DNA from: Paracoccaceae bacterium
GTDB lineage: Bacteria > Pseudomonadota > Alphaproteobacteria > Rhodobacterales > Rhodobacteraceae
Reading direction: 5' to 3'
Assembly: GCA_003565055.1 (NCBI GenBank)
Contig: PXDM01000381.1
Span: 1-5,022, forward strand
DNA: 5,022 nucleotides
Position numbers and translations under genes: made by a program. Shown one piece after another: positions 1 to 4,378 of the stretch; within the stretch, counting starts at the first letter, position 1; each line of letters starts with the position of its first letter. Below the pieces are notes generated by a model that worked only from the letters and a program-made list of their open reading frames with translations, ran no database searches and was not told the DNA's origin.

Positions 1-162
1 AGCATCGCGGATGTACACCGGCAGGCGCAGCCCGACCTCCTCGGCGCACCGTCCCAGAAGCTCGCGCTCGGCGTCGCTGAGATACACCGACACGCGCCGC
101 CCCCGAACCTGTTCGGGCGGCAGCGGGGCTGGGCCATAGCGGCGCTTCTTTTCATTGGACAT
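1..162 (-). CDS. Mobilization protein, MobC/TraJ/NikA-like ribbon-helix-helix (partial, N-terminal 54 residues)
   Basis: Read on the minus strand from ATG at 162, the frame stays open to the window edge, so only the N-terminal 54 residues are visible. After a basic, proline-rich tail (MSNEKKRRYGPAPLPPEQ) comes a segment shaped like a ribbon-helix-helix DNA-binding fold: a beta strand RRVSVYLS at about residues 21-28, a first helix DAERELLGRCAEEVG at 29-43, and the start of a second helix at LPVYIRDA, 46-53. This order is typical of relaxosome accessory proteins such as MobC, TraJ of RP4 or NikA of R64, which bind oriT beside the relaxase. The start is supported by a GAGG ribosome binding site about 9 bases upstream. 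The gene reads away from the non-coding region, as mob genes read away from oriT. The relaxase is probably the next gene to the left, outside the window. The family is inferred from the fold pattern; another plasmid RHH regulator remains possible. Confidence 0.72.
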   Translation of the reverse strand, partial: MSNEKKRRYGPAPLPPEQVRGRRVSVYLSDAERELLGRCAEEVGLRLPVYIRDA

Positions 163-236
163 CCAGCAACCCTCATCAAGGAACCCGGTATGCAACCCCC
201 CGACCGCAGGGAGCGGGGGCGAGAGCGCAGCGAACG

Positions 237-264
237 GGTGAACTGCCCGGAGGGGAGTTACACC
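237..264. other. Bulged inverted repeat upstream of mob gene, candidate oriT element
   Basis: GGTGAACT at 237-244 can pair with AGTTACACC at 256-264, with one bulged A, across an 11-base GC-rich loop. It is followed by CTTGCTCCATATC. It lies about 75 bases upstream of the mob start and on the side away from it, where relaxosome binding sites and nic regions usually sit. oriTs commonly have an inverted repeat a few bases from the nick site. I see no exact match to a known nic consensus, so the role is only a positional inference. Confidence 0.3.
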
Positions 265-568
265 TTGCTCCATATCTCTTTCGGACCCCTACAATAGTAC
301 CGCAGGCCAAACCGCGAACTGCGCATCATCTGTCACTCACAACTGCCACCCCCCCGGCCCAATTCGCCGCGGTTCACTGAGCCGACCCCCTCCGGCACTG
401 ATCCAGCCCCGGGGACCGAGCTGAAATACGACCCGTGTGTCGGAAACCCTATTCCCCAAAAAGCGGATTCACCGTGTTCGTGCGCTCGGCCGGATTGAAG
501 CATCACCCGCGGCCTTCGATTCCCGGCGTTCCACCACCCCCCCCACAGCCCCGCCCCAAGACAAGATC

Positions 569-652
569 GCACCCGTGAAACGGTAACCCCTAGCTTCGGC
601 AACTAGCCCCGGGTCCCCCACCCTTGGAAGGATCGATTCCCGGCACCCGTGA
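569..652 (+). repeat. Short direct repeat pair GCACCCGTGA
   Basis: GCACCCGTGA occurs at 569-578 and again at 643-652, 74 bases apart. Each is preceded by GATC or GATTC sequence and followed within a few bases by a CGG. A related block, GATCCCGGCACC, lies at 673-684. These may be remnants of spaced protein-binding repeats in the origin region. Two short copies in GC-rich DNA could also be chance. Confidence 0.25.
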
Positions 653-738
653 CGCGGACACGGACGGGGCAAGATCCCGGCACCTAGACGCCTTCTGCGT
701 ACGCATCAAACCGGCGTAGAGCGGACCAGGAGGCATTG

Positions 739-771
739 TTCCGCCCTGCCCTACCCCGACCGGCTCCCCGC
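739..771 (+). repeat. Left arm of 33-bp long-range inverted repeat
   Basis: This 33-base element, starting TTCCGCCCTGCC and ending CGGCTCCCCGC, is the reverse complement of 1137-1169 with two mismatches (31 of 33 by hand). The two arms lie about 365 bases apart and flank the AT-rich palindrome. Similarity continues inward, because each arm is followed on its inner side by an ACCCCC...GGGGGT hairpin and GTCG. Conservation at this length in non-coding DNA implies a functional site used in both orientations, such as paired single-strand initiation sites or duplicated oriT modules. Confidence 0.8.
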
Positions 772-780
772 CGGCAGTAC

Positions 781-796
781 ACCCCCTCATGGGGGT
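781..796 (+). repeat. GC hairpin ACCCCC-TCAT-GGGGGT
   Basis: A perfect 6-bp stem with a TCAT loop, immediately inside the left 33-bp arm. A corresponding hairpin at 1114-1127 sits at the matching place beside the right arm. Hairpins next to a conserved block are seen in primase-recognised single-strand initiation sites and at oriTs. Confidence 0.6.
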
Positions 797-844
797 CGCG
801 CCTTGCGCGGGGGGTGGTCTTATTGACTGATGTGCCCCGAATAA

Positions 845-939
845 AGTGAATAAGTTGTATGCGCGTGTGCTTAAAGAAAAATTCAAAACCAATATCATCT
901 TTAATCTTTTTATGTGTACGCGCATACAACTTATTCACG
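845..939. other. Palindromic AT-rich element with DnaA-box-like ends, candidate replication origin core
   Basis: Two perfect 21-bp inverted arms lie at 846-866 and 918-938, separated by 51 bases that are only about one quarter G+C, inside DNA that is otherwise strongly GC-rich. The outer end of each arm reads TTATTCACT (complement of 845-853) or TTATTCACG (931-939), each one base off the DnaA box consensus TTATNCACA, in opposite orientations. Inside the core is a further inverted pair, TTAAAGA at 871-877 and TCTTTAA at 898-904. An AT-rich unwinding region with initiator boxes between GC-rich hairpin modules is the expected plan of a plasmid origin. An alternative is a miniature transposable element, but I see no target-site duplication. 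Confidence 0.5.
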
Positions 940-1113
940 AAAATCCCCGCCGATGCTTTGCAGCCGCATCCTCGACCAACCCCCACTGCTTTCTTCTACA
1001 CCTACGAAGCCAGCCACAACCCCACCACGTACCGCCGCGCCTTTCGATCCATAGGAGCCATAAGGAGTCCGCAGGGCCGCCCCCCGCCCCAGATCGCTGC
1101 GCTCCCCGGGTCG

Positions 1114-1127
1114 ACCCCCCCGGGGGT
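1114..1127 (+). repeat. GC hairpin ACCCCC-CC-GGGGGT
   Basis: An almost perfect palindrome beside the right 33-bp arm and the counterpart of the 781-796 hairpin. The loop is only two bases as drawn, so the inner pairs would open. Its matching position makes it part of the same duplicated inverted module. Confidence 0.55.
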
Positions 1128-1136
1128 AACCCGCCA

Positions 1137-1169
1137 GCGGGGAGCCGGTCGCGGTAGGACAGGGCGGAA
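1137..1169 (-). repeat. Right arm of 33-bp long-range inverted repeat
   Basis: Reverse-complement copy of 739-771, differing at two of 33 positions. Outward of it, after 8 further bases, lies GGATCCTGTGCG (1175-1186). The left arm has a roughly equivalent TCCTG on its outer side (complement of 727-731). ATCCTG resembles the nic core of RP4-type (MOBP) origins, which is one reason to consider oriT as well as replication. Confidence 0.8.
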
Positions 1170-1204
1170 AACCCGGATCCTGTGCGTAAGGACGGTGGGC
1201 TGTA

Positions 1205-1230
1205 GAGCCGATGTATCGCGGTCTCGGCTC
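1205..1230. repeat. 7-bp inverted repeat downstream of the DUF3987 gene
   Basis: GAGCCGA at 1205-1211 pairs with TCGGCTC at 1224-1230 over a 12-base spacer, about 30 bases past the stop of the ATPase gene. There is no T-tract on either side in either direction, so it is not a convincing intrinsic terminator. It could be a weak 3'-end structure or part of the origin region. Confidence 0.35.
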
Positions 1231-1261
1231 GAGGGGTTTGGGGGGGCTGCTCTGTCCCGCA

Positions 1262-2845
1262 TCAATCCCTGCGCACACTCAGCCCTGGCTGACGGCTTGC
1301 CGCTATTTTTTTGATCGCCTGGAACCGCTCGGCGCGATCACGGCGTATGCGCTCGGCAAGATCCTGAAACTGTTCGGGGATATTGGATGGCACCTGGAAC
1401 CGGCCAGCGGATCGACGGCCGCGCTTCCCGGGAGGCGGGGGCGCGGTTACGTCGATGATCCACCCAAACTCGATCAGCAGATCAATGGCGTTCTCGGTAG
1501 CGACGTGGTCAGCGTCGCGCCAGTGGGTCGCGTGCCTAGTCAGGTCCCCACGGTTGAACAGGCGCCAGCCTTGGGCGAGGATAGCTTCGGCGGCCGCGCG
1601 GACGAGGATCATGGTTTCGTTTGCCTGCCCGTCGATCTGCGCGTAGACGCTTTCCGAATGCCGATACAACACCCCAAGTATCTGTTTCGCGCGCTCCAGC
1701 GTTGCCAGCGGCACCTCCCTCGGCGGTGGGGTCTCCGTCGCGGCTGCGTCGATGACGTGCAACGCCAGCGTCAGGCGCCCGAGCAACCCTCCGAGCTTGT
1801 TGATGTGTTCACGGAACCGTACCGACGCGGTACGTGCCGCAAGCTTCCGCGCATCGTTGACGTAATCTTGCATGACCGCACGCGCCCGGTGCTCGAGCTG
1901 AAACCTTTGGCCATTGCCGCTCATTCTTTCGATTTGCCTGTACAGGTTGATCGCGTTAATGTCCGTGTGGGGTCCGACGTGCGCGGCAAAGTCTGCATCG
2001 CCCATTGGCTGGAATACGTACAGCAAAAAGCGCTGGAGCAGCCCGTCGGATACAGCGCTGGATCGCTTGAACAATGTGGCGAGGCGTTCCGGCTGGACAC
2101 CGGCCAGGATGCCGGCGCTCCAGTTTTCGATAAACAGCTTGCGGTTCGCACGGGTGATCGTGATGGGGCCGCCGTTGTGCGCTGTGAGCCAGTTGGCGCG
2201 ATCCTGTGATCCACTGCTCTTGTGGTAGGCGTCCATACGCCCCAAGAATTCGCTAAATTCGTCGACGCGCATGTTCACACCCGCAGGCGTTGAAACTGAC
2301 AGGCCTGCGCATCCCTCCACGGTCGTGTTGTTGGTGTGTCGCTGCTGCCATGGTGGTTCGGGCGGCGGTTTCTCGCTTCGCCCGCAGGCGTCCGCGACCG
2401 TTTTCCACTCCGCGAATTTTCGCCGCGATTCCTCCACGATCTCCTGATAAACCGGCGAGGAACATTTAGCGCACGCGTCCATCACTGGCGATTTGCCCCC
2501 GCCGGAGGGGTCCACCACCGCTGCCCATTGGAATGGAGGCACACTGTAGGTCTGGGTGATGTCCAACCGCGTGCGGTGGTCAATCAGGTTTGCGCCCTCG
2601 ATCATTAGGCAAAATGCGTATGCGCCCGGATCGAATCCGGATTGTGCGGCATATTCGCTGGCGAATACGCGGATTTGCTCGGGCAGCGTGTCCAGCGGAA
2701 ACGGTGGCAAGGGGCTGACCGCGAACAGGTCCACTGGCTTTACAGGCGAATAGATGTCGGCAGATTCACCAGCCCTTTCTGCGACGGCGGTACTGGCCTC
2801 CGCCGCCTGTTGGGCTTGTTGCCTTAGTTCGGTTACGTTCTGCAT
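1262..2845 (-). CDS. DUF3987 (YfjI-like) P-loop ATPase, putative replication-associated helicase/primase-type protein
   Basis: A 527-residue protein when started at ATG 2845, which has AGGTGG five bases upstream; the in-frame GTG at 2854 lacks a usable site. A Walker A-like loop DPSGGGKSP lies at residues 112-120 (K118, S119), a Walker B-like NMRVDEFSEFL at about 191-201 (D195, E196), and QPERLATLF at 251-259 is followed by DGLLQRFLLY at about 267-276, where R272 could serve as an arginine finger. The tail at about 428-466 looks like a winged helix, then comes a basic, proline-rich C-terminus. This layout and length match the DUF3987 family, found on plasmids, phages and prophages (for example YfjI) and often placed near replication or primase functions; its biochemistry is poorly known. 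The gene ends about 320 bases from the palindromic origin-like element, which suggests a role in replication. The first 50 residues are alanine- and glutamine-rich and probably not part of the ATPase core. Confidence 0.85.
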   Translation of the reverse strand: MQNVTELRQQAQQAAEASTAVAERAGESADIYSPVKPVDLFAVSPLPPFPLDTLPEQIRVFASEYAAQSGFDPGAYAFCLMIEGANLIDHRTRLDITQTYSVPPFQWAAVVDPSGGGKSPVMDACAKCSSPVYQEIVEESRRKFAEWKTVADACGRSEKPPPEPPWQQRHTNNTTVEGCAGLSVSTPAGVNMRVDEFSEFLGRMDAYHKSSGSQDRANWLTAHNGGPITITRANRKLFIENWSAGILAGVQPERLATLFKRSSAVSDGLLQRFLLYVFQPMGDADFAAHVGPHTDINAINLYRQIERMSGNGQRFQLEHRARAVMQDYVNDARKLAARTASVRFREHINKLGGLLGRLTLALHVIDAAATETPPPREVPLATLERAKQILGVLYRHSESVYAQIDGQANETMILVRAAAEAILAQGWRLFNRGDLTRHATHWRDADHVATENAIDLLIEFGWIIDVTAPPPPGKRGRRSAGRFQVPSNIPEQFQDLAERIRRDRAERFQAIKKIAASRQPGLSVRRD

Positions 2846-2898
2846 GCCGGCCACCTAGGATTGCAGCCGGGAAATTGACTTTTTCGTGCTTGGTTCAT
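2833..2898 (-). CDS. Possible 21-residue leader peptide overlapping the ATPase start
   Basis: An ATG at 2898 preceded by AAGGA with a 7-base gap, the same spacing used by the two paralogous genes upstream, opens a 21-codon frame (MNQARKSQFPG... to ...CRT) that stops with TAA at 2833-2835. It overlaps the DUF3987 ATG at 2845 by 13 bases in another frame. Overlapping leader peptides of this kind drive translation of plasmid rep genes, such as tap/repA in IncFII plasmids, under control of antisense RNA. Here the good binding site and the overlap are visible, but the peptide has no recognised homologue and may not be translated. Confidence 0.35.
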   Translation of the reverse strand: MNQARKSQFPGCNPRWPACRT

Positions 2899-2904
2899 TA
2901 CCTT
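2875..2904 (+). promoter_or_regulatory. Candidate plus-strand promoter for a short antisense RNA
   Basis: TTGACT at 2875-2880 matches five of six bases of a sigma-70 -35 box. Eighteen bases on, TACCTT at 2899-2904 matches three of six bases of a -10 box. Initiation near 2911 and termination at 2973 would give an RNA of about 60 bases consisting almost entirely of the hairpin. The -10 match is poor, so this is weak support. Confidence 0.25.
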
Positions 2905-2916
2905 GTCCTTGCATAT

Positions 2917-2973
2917 CCTCGTGCTGCTGGCCGGTCCCGGCTAAAGATCCAGGCAGCAGCACGGGGCTTTTTT
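2917..2973 (+). terminator. Plus-strand intrinsic terminator / possible antisense RNA hairpin
   Basis: CGTGCTGCTG at 2920-2929 pairs perfectly with CAGCAGCACG at 2954-2963, extended by three more pairs at the base (one G-T), and is followed by a run of six T at 2968-2973. An inner stem at 2930-2941 (GCCG/CGGC) gives a branched loop. The polarity is plus, opposite to every gene nearby, so it would end a short transcript antisense to the leader of the DUF3987 mRNA. In the minus direction there is no T-tract after the stem, so it is not a terminator for the operon. It fits the shape of a counter-transcribed copy-control RNA, but the transcript itself is inferred. Confidence 0.5.
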
Positions 2974-2975
2974 GC

Positions 2976-3128
2976 TCAGAGCACTGCGTCTTGCTCGATA
3001 TGGCCGGGGCGCGCGAGACGCCACGCGTGCCCGCCATCCTCGCCCGACCCGTACACCTCGATTCTGGCGTGATCGCAGGCGTCGACCGGAACGCGGTGGT
3101 GGACCTCGATATGGTCTTGGTCGCTCAT
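2976..3128 (-). CDS. Small acidic hypothetical protein (50 residues)
   Basis: Starts MSDQDHIEVHHRVPVD and ends HIEQDAVL, read from ATG 3128 to TGA 2976-2978. Its ATG overlaps the stop of the upstream 92-residue gene as ATGA, the usual mark of translational coupling, which is the main reason to believe so short a gene. Codons are GC-ending like those of its neighbours. The product is acidic, has many histidines near the N-terminus, one cysteine and no membrane segment, and I do not recognise it. It is the last gene of the small-gene operon before the 130-base gap leading to the DUF3987 gene. Confidence 0.6.
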   Translation of the reverse strand: MSDQDHIEVHHRVPVDACDHARIEVYGSGEDGGHAWRLARPGHIEQDAVL

Positions 3129-3403
3129 GAGACGTCCTCATCATAGAAGCCCAACTCGCGCAGCTTCGCGTGCGCCCGGGCGAGCGAAGACCCGTCGGCT
3201 CCATCAAAATCCGGTTCGCGCATTATCCAGGCCAATCGACAGTAGCGATTGTAGTTCGTGTCATCTAGCCTTAGTGCCACCGACCACAGGGGCGGGCCCT
3301 GATCGCCTGTGCAGAGGCTTTTCATCGCTTGTACCAAAATTTTGGTGCTGTGAGAAAATGGATGTTCCTCTATGTACGCCATGACTTCGTTGACAACTTT
3401 CAT
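3125..3403 (-). CDS. Small hypothetical protein, paralogue of the adjacent upstream gene (92 residues)
   Basis: The start at ATG 3403 (MKVVNEVMAYIEEH) is chosen over an upstream in-frame ATG at 3433 because AAGGAG lies seven bases before it and because it aligns with the start of the 88-residue neighbour. By hand, about 32 of the first 67 residues are identical to that neighbour, including MKV..EV.A.IEEH, the cysteine in S.CT, S.V...LDD.N and CRLA.I..E.D. Both end in EDV plus one residue. An N-terminal amphipathic helix is followed by a small hydrophobic core; no signal peptide, membrane segment or catalytic motif is seen. The family is not recognised. The stop overlaps the next start by ATGA. 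Confidence 0.75.
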   Translation of the reverse strand: MKVVNEVMAYIEEHPFSHSTKILVQAMKSLCTGDQGPPLWSVALRLDDTNYNRYCRLAWIMREPDFDGADGSSLARAHAKLRELGFYDEDVS

Positions 3404-3416
3404 TTCGCATCTCCTT

Positions 3417-3431
3417 GTTTTTTGTAAAAAC
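3417..3431 (-). repeat. Small A/T hairpin before a ribosome binding site
   Basis: GTTTTT at 3417-3422 and AAAAAC at 3426-3431 form a perfect 6-bp inverted repeat with a three-base loop, in the 43-base gap between the two paralogous genes. It sits directly upstream of the AAGGAG that serves the 92-residue gene. It might tune translation or simply keep the site accessible. In the minus direction no long T-tract follows, so I do not call a terminator. Confidence 0.35.
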
Positions 3432-3446
3432 ATGATTGTCCGGCGC

Positions 3447-3713
3447 TCATCTCACGTCCTCGGTTGAGAACAGCCGATCCAGTGCGCGAACCGCATTGGC
3501 CTGCGCGGTGTTGCTGTAATCGCGCTCGTGAGTGATCCGGGCGAGGCGGCAGAACAACCGGAAGTTGCGGTCGTCGAGCGCTGCGCTGACAGACAGCAGC
3601 GACGGTCCATCCGTTTTCGTGCACGCGCTCACTAGAGCGTGGGCGAGCACTTCGCTGCTACGCGCATGGCGGTGTTCTTCGATCTGTGCCAACACTTCGT
3701 CAATTACCTTCAT
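3447..3713 (-). CDS. Small hypothetical protein, paralogue of the adjacent downstream gene (88 residues)
   Basis: Starts MKVIDEVLAQIEEH at ATG 3713, with AAGGAG seven bases upstream. Only one base separates this start from the TAA of the preceding gene, so the two are almost certainly co-translated, and the binding site lies inside the preceding gene. The sequence is homologous along its length to the 92-residue gene just downstream, which indicates a tandem duplication followed by strong divergence. Conserved positions are the IEEH near the N-terminus, a cysteine near residue 31, LDD.N near residues 46-50, CRLA near 55-58 and the terminal EDV. The function is unknown; paired paralogues could form a hetero-oligomer or recognise different partners. 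Confidence 0.75.
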   Translation of the reverse strand: MKVIDEVLAQIEEHRHARSSEVLAHALVSACTKTDGPSLLSVSAALDDRNFRLFCRLARITHERDYSNTAQANAVRALDRLFSTEDVR

Positions 3714-3714
3714 C

Positions 3715-3975
3715 TTACTTCTCCTTCAGTGCACCGAATTCGGCGCGGTACATGGATAGTTCGACGCAGCTCTCCGGGAGCAAACCCGTCATCTCGAGGA
3801 TCTGTCGCTCCCATGCCCCGTGTCGCCGGTTGCCATCTGCCGCGGTGGCCGCTTGGTATGCGAGCAACGAGCCCACGCTCTTCTGCGGCACTGGCGCGCC
3901 GTACGTCTGCTGCAGGTGCACCAGGTATTGCAATTCCTGGTACACACCGTCGTGTAAGTGCAGTTCGATTTTCAT
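3715..3975 (-). CDS. Small hypothetical protein, possible DNA-binding plasmid protein (86 residues)
   Basis: The start at ATG 3975 (MKIELHLHDGVYQELQYL) is set by GGAGAG five bases upstream, which places it one base after the TGA of the previous gene. The longer in-frame extension to about 4035 has no such site. The N-terminal pattern of a short beta strand (KIELHLH) then a helix (GVYQELQYLVHLQQ) recalls the beta-helix opening of ribbon-helix-helix proteins. A second helix-like stretch, QKSVGSLLAYQAATAA, follows at about 51-66. The remainder, including LEMTGLLPESCVELSMYR, is not recognised. It could be an operon regulator, but the RHH idea rests on pattern only. Confidence 0.65.
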   Translation of the reverse strand: MKIELHLHDGVYQELQYLVHLQQTYGAPVPQKSVGSLLAYQAATAADGNRRHGAWERQILEMTGLLPESCVELSMYRAEFGALKEK

Positions 3976-3976
3976 C

Positions 3977-4228
3977 TCATCTCTCCGGTCGCTCGATCGC
4001 TGCATTCGGCACCGTAGTGGGCCCGCTCTGCGCATCGCTGACGCGCCTGGTCACGAGGATTCGCCGCTGCCCAACCCTGCCTGACGCGCCATCATCCGGG
4101 CCGACGCCCGTCTGTTTCGCGGACCGGTAGCTGGGGTTGTCGTACAAGCGGCGAGCGAGGTTGCGCGCGATCACGCGGATCAGCGCTATGGGCGCCCTTG
4201 TGCCCGGGTTCGTCGGATTAATGCCCAC
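3977..4228 (-). CDS. Small basic hypothetical protein (83 residues), first gene of the minus-strand operon
   Basis: Reads from GTG 4228 (MGINPTNPGTRAPIAL) to TGA 3977-3979, one base before the next gene's ATG. A GGGGG block six bases upstream can serve as binding site. The competing ATG at 4230 in another frame stops after 14 codons. The product is strongly basic, with a helix-like IALIRVIARNLARRLYD at about residues 14-30 and RRILVTRRVSDAQ further on, compatible with a nucleic-acid-binding protein, but I recognise no family. Codon third positions are GC-rich, and the tight spacing to the operon supports the gene. The GTG start and the low-complexity C-terminus are reasons for some doubt. Confidence 0.5.
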   Translation of the reverse strand: MGINPTNPGTRAPIALIRVIARNLARRLYDNPSYRSAKQTGVGPDDGASGRVGQRRILVTRRVSDAQSGPTTVPNAAIERPER

Positions 4229-4243
4229 ATCCTGCCCCCATAA

Positions 4244-4273
4244 ATTGATGGTTCGATAAGCCTAACCATCAAT
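4244..4273. promoter_or_regulatory. Operator-like inverted repeat in the divergent intergenic region
   Basis: ATTGATGGTT at 4244-4253 and AACCATCAAT at 4264-4273 are perfect 10-bp inverted arms with a 10-base spacer, so the half-sites are 20 bp (about two helical turns) apart, as expected for a dimeric repressor. It lies 16-45 bases upstream of the first minus-strand gene. A second small inverted pair, AGTAG/CTACT, abuts it at 4275-4290. Autoregulation by one of the small basic or RHH-like proteins is a reasonable inference. Confidence 0.55.
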
Positions 4274-4290
4274 CAGTAGCTTTGTCTACT
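4258..4290 (-). promoter_or_regulatory. Candidate promoter for the minus-strand small-gene operon
   Basis: On the minus strand TAGACA (complement of 4283-4288) matches five of six bases of the -35 consensus. About 18 bases on, TAGGCT (complement of 4259-4264) matches three of six bases of the -10 box and overlaps one arm of the operator-like repeat. The position is right for the gene starting at 4228, but the -10 match is weak. Confidence 0.3.
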
Positions 4291-4337
4291 AGATTCTAAG
4301 CAATGCTTGATTTTTATAGTCCGTTTCGGGTTTTTCG

Positions 4338-4346
4338 TGGTATGTT
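4338..4346 (+). promoter_or_regulatory. Candidate extended -10 promoter for the zinc-ribbon/recombinase transcript
   Basis: TGGTATGTT has the TGn extension followed by TATGTT (four of six consensus bases), about 33 bases upstream of the ATG at 4379. No good -35 box is seen at 16-18 bases, which an extended -10 promoter can tolerate. The flanking AT-rich stretch at 4281-4336 contrasts with the GC-rich genes on both sides. Confidence 0.4.
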
Positions 4347-4378
4347 GGTGCACATGCCCCGCCCGATAAGGACTCACG

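Larger units (their letters stand above)
163..1261. other. Long non-coding region, candidate oriT/oriV
   Basis: About 1.1 kb without a credible gene between the mob gene and the 3' end of the DUF3987 gene. Open frames exist here, but they run through palindromes, overlap on both strands, lack good ribosome binding sites and give proline-, arginine- and glycine-rich products typical of GC-rich non-coding DNA. The region is dense in inverted repeats (237-264, 739-771 with 1137-1169, 781-796, 846-938, 1114-1127, 1205-1230) and has one sharp AT-rich island at about 841-938. That organisation, together with flanking mobilization and ATPase genes, suggests that it carries transfer and/or replication origin functions. 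The assignment is inference; I do not recognise a known origin by sequence. Confidence 0.55.

Noticed and set aside
846..938. A pair of dif-like XerC/XerD recombination sites
   Set aside because: GCGCATA and TTAT in the arms recall dif, but the gap between them is four bases instead of about seven and the outer XerD half does not match.
846..938. Miniature inverted-repeat transposable element
   Set aside because: The 21-bp perfect ends and short AT-rich interior fit the shape, but I see no clear target-site duplication at the borders, and the DnaA-like ends fit an origin at least as well.
1205..1230. Intrinsic terminator of the ATPase gene
   Set aside because: The 7-bp stem is not followed by a T-tract in either direction.
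333..1314. Several open frames of 87-151 codons on both strands in the non-coding region
   Set aside because: They cross palindromes, overlap one another, have no good ribosome binding sites and show biased Pro/Arg/Gly composition typical of GC-rich non-coding DNA.
1211..2209. Long plus-strand open frame of 332 codons
   Set aside because: It is antisense to the DUF3987 gene, which has clear ATPase motifs; the plus frame shows no domain pattern and is a by-product of GC-rich codons.
2855..3037. 60-codon minus-strand frame between the 50-residue gene and the ATPase
   Set aside because: It overlaps the better supported 50-residue gene and runs through the hairpin. No ribosome binding site is seen at its start.
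3639..4130. Overlapping plus-strand frames of 132-163 codons
   Set aside because: They lie opposite tightly spaced minus-strand genes with good ribosome binding sites and show no recognisable protein features.
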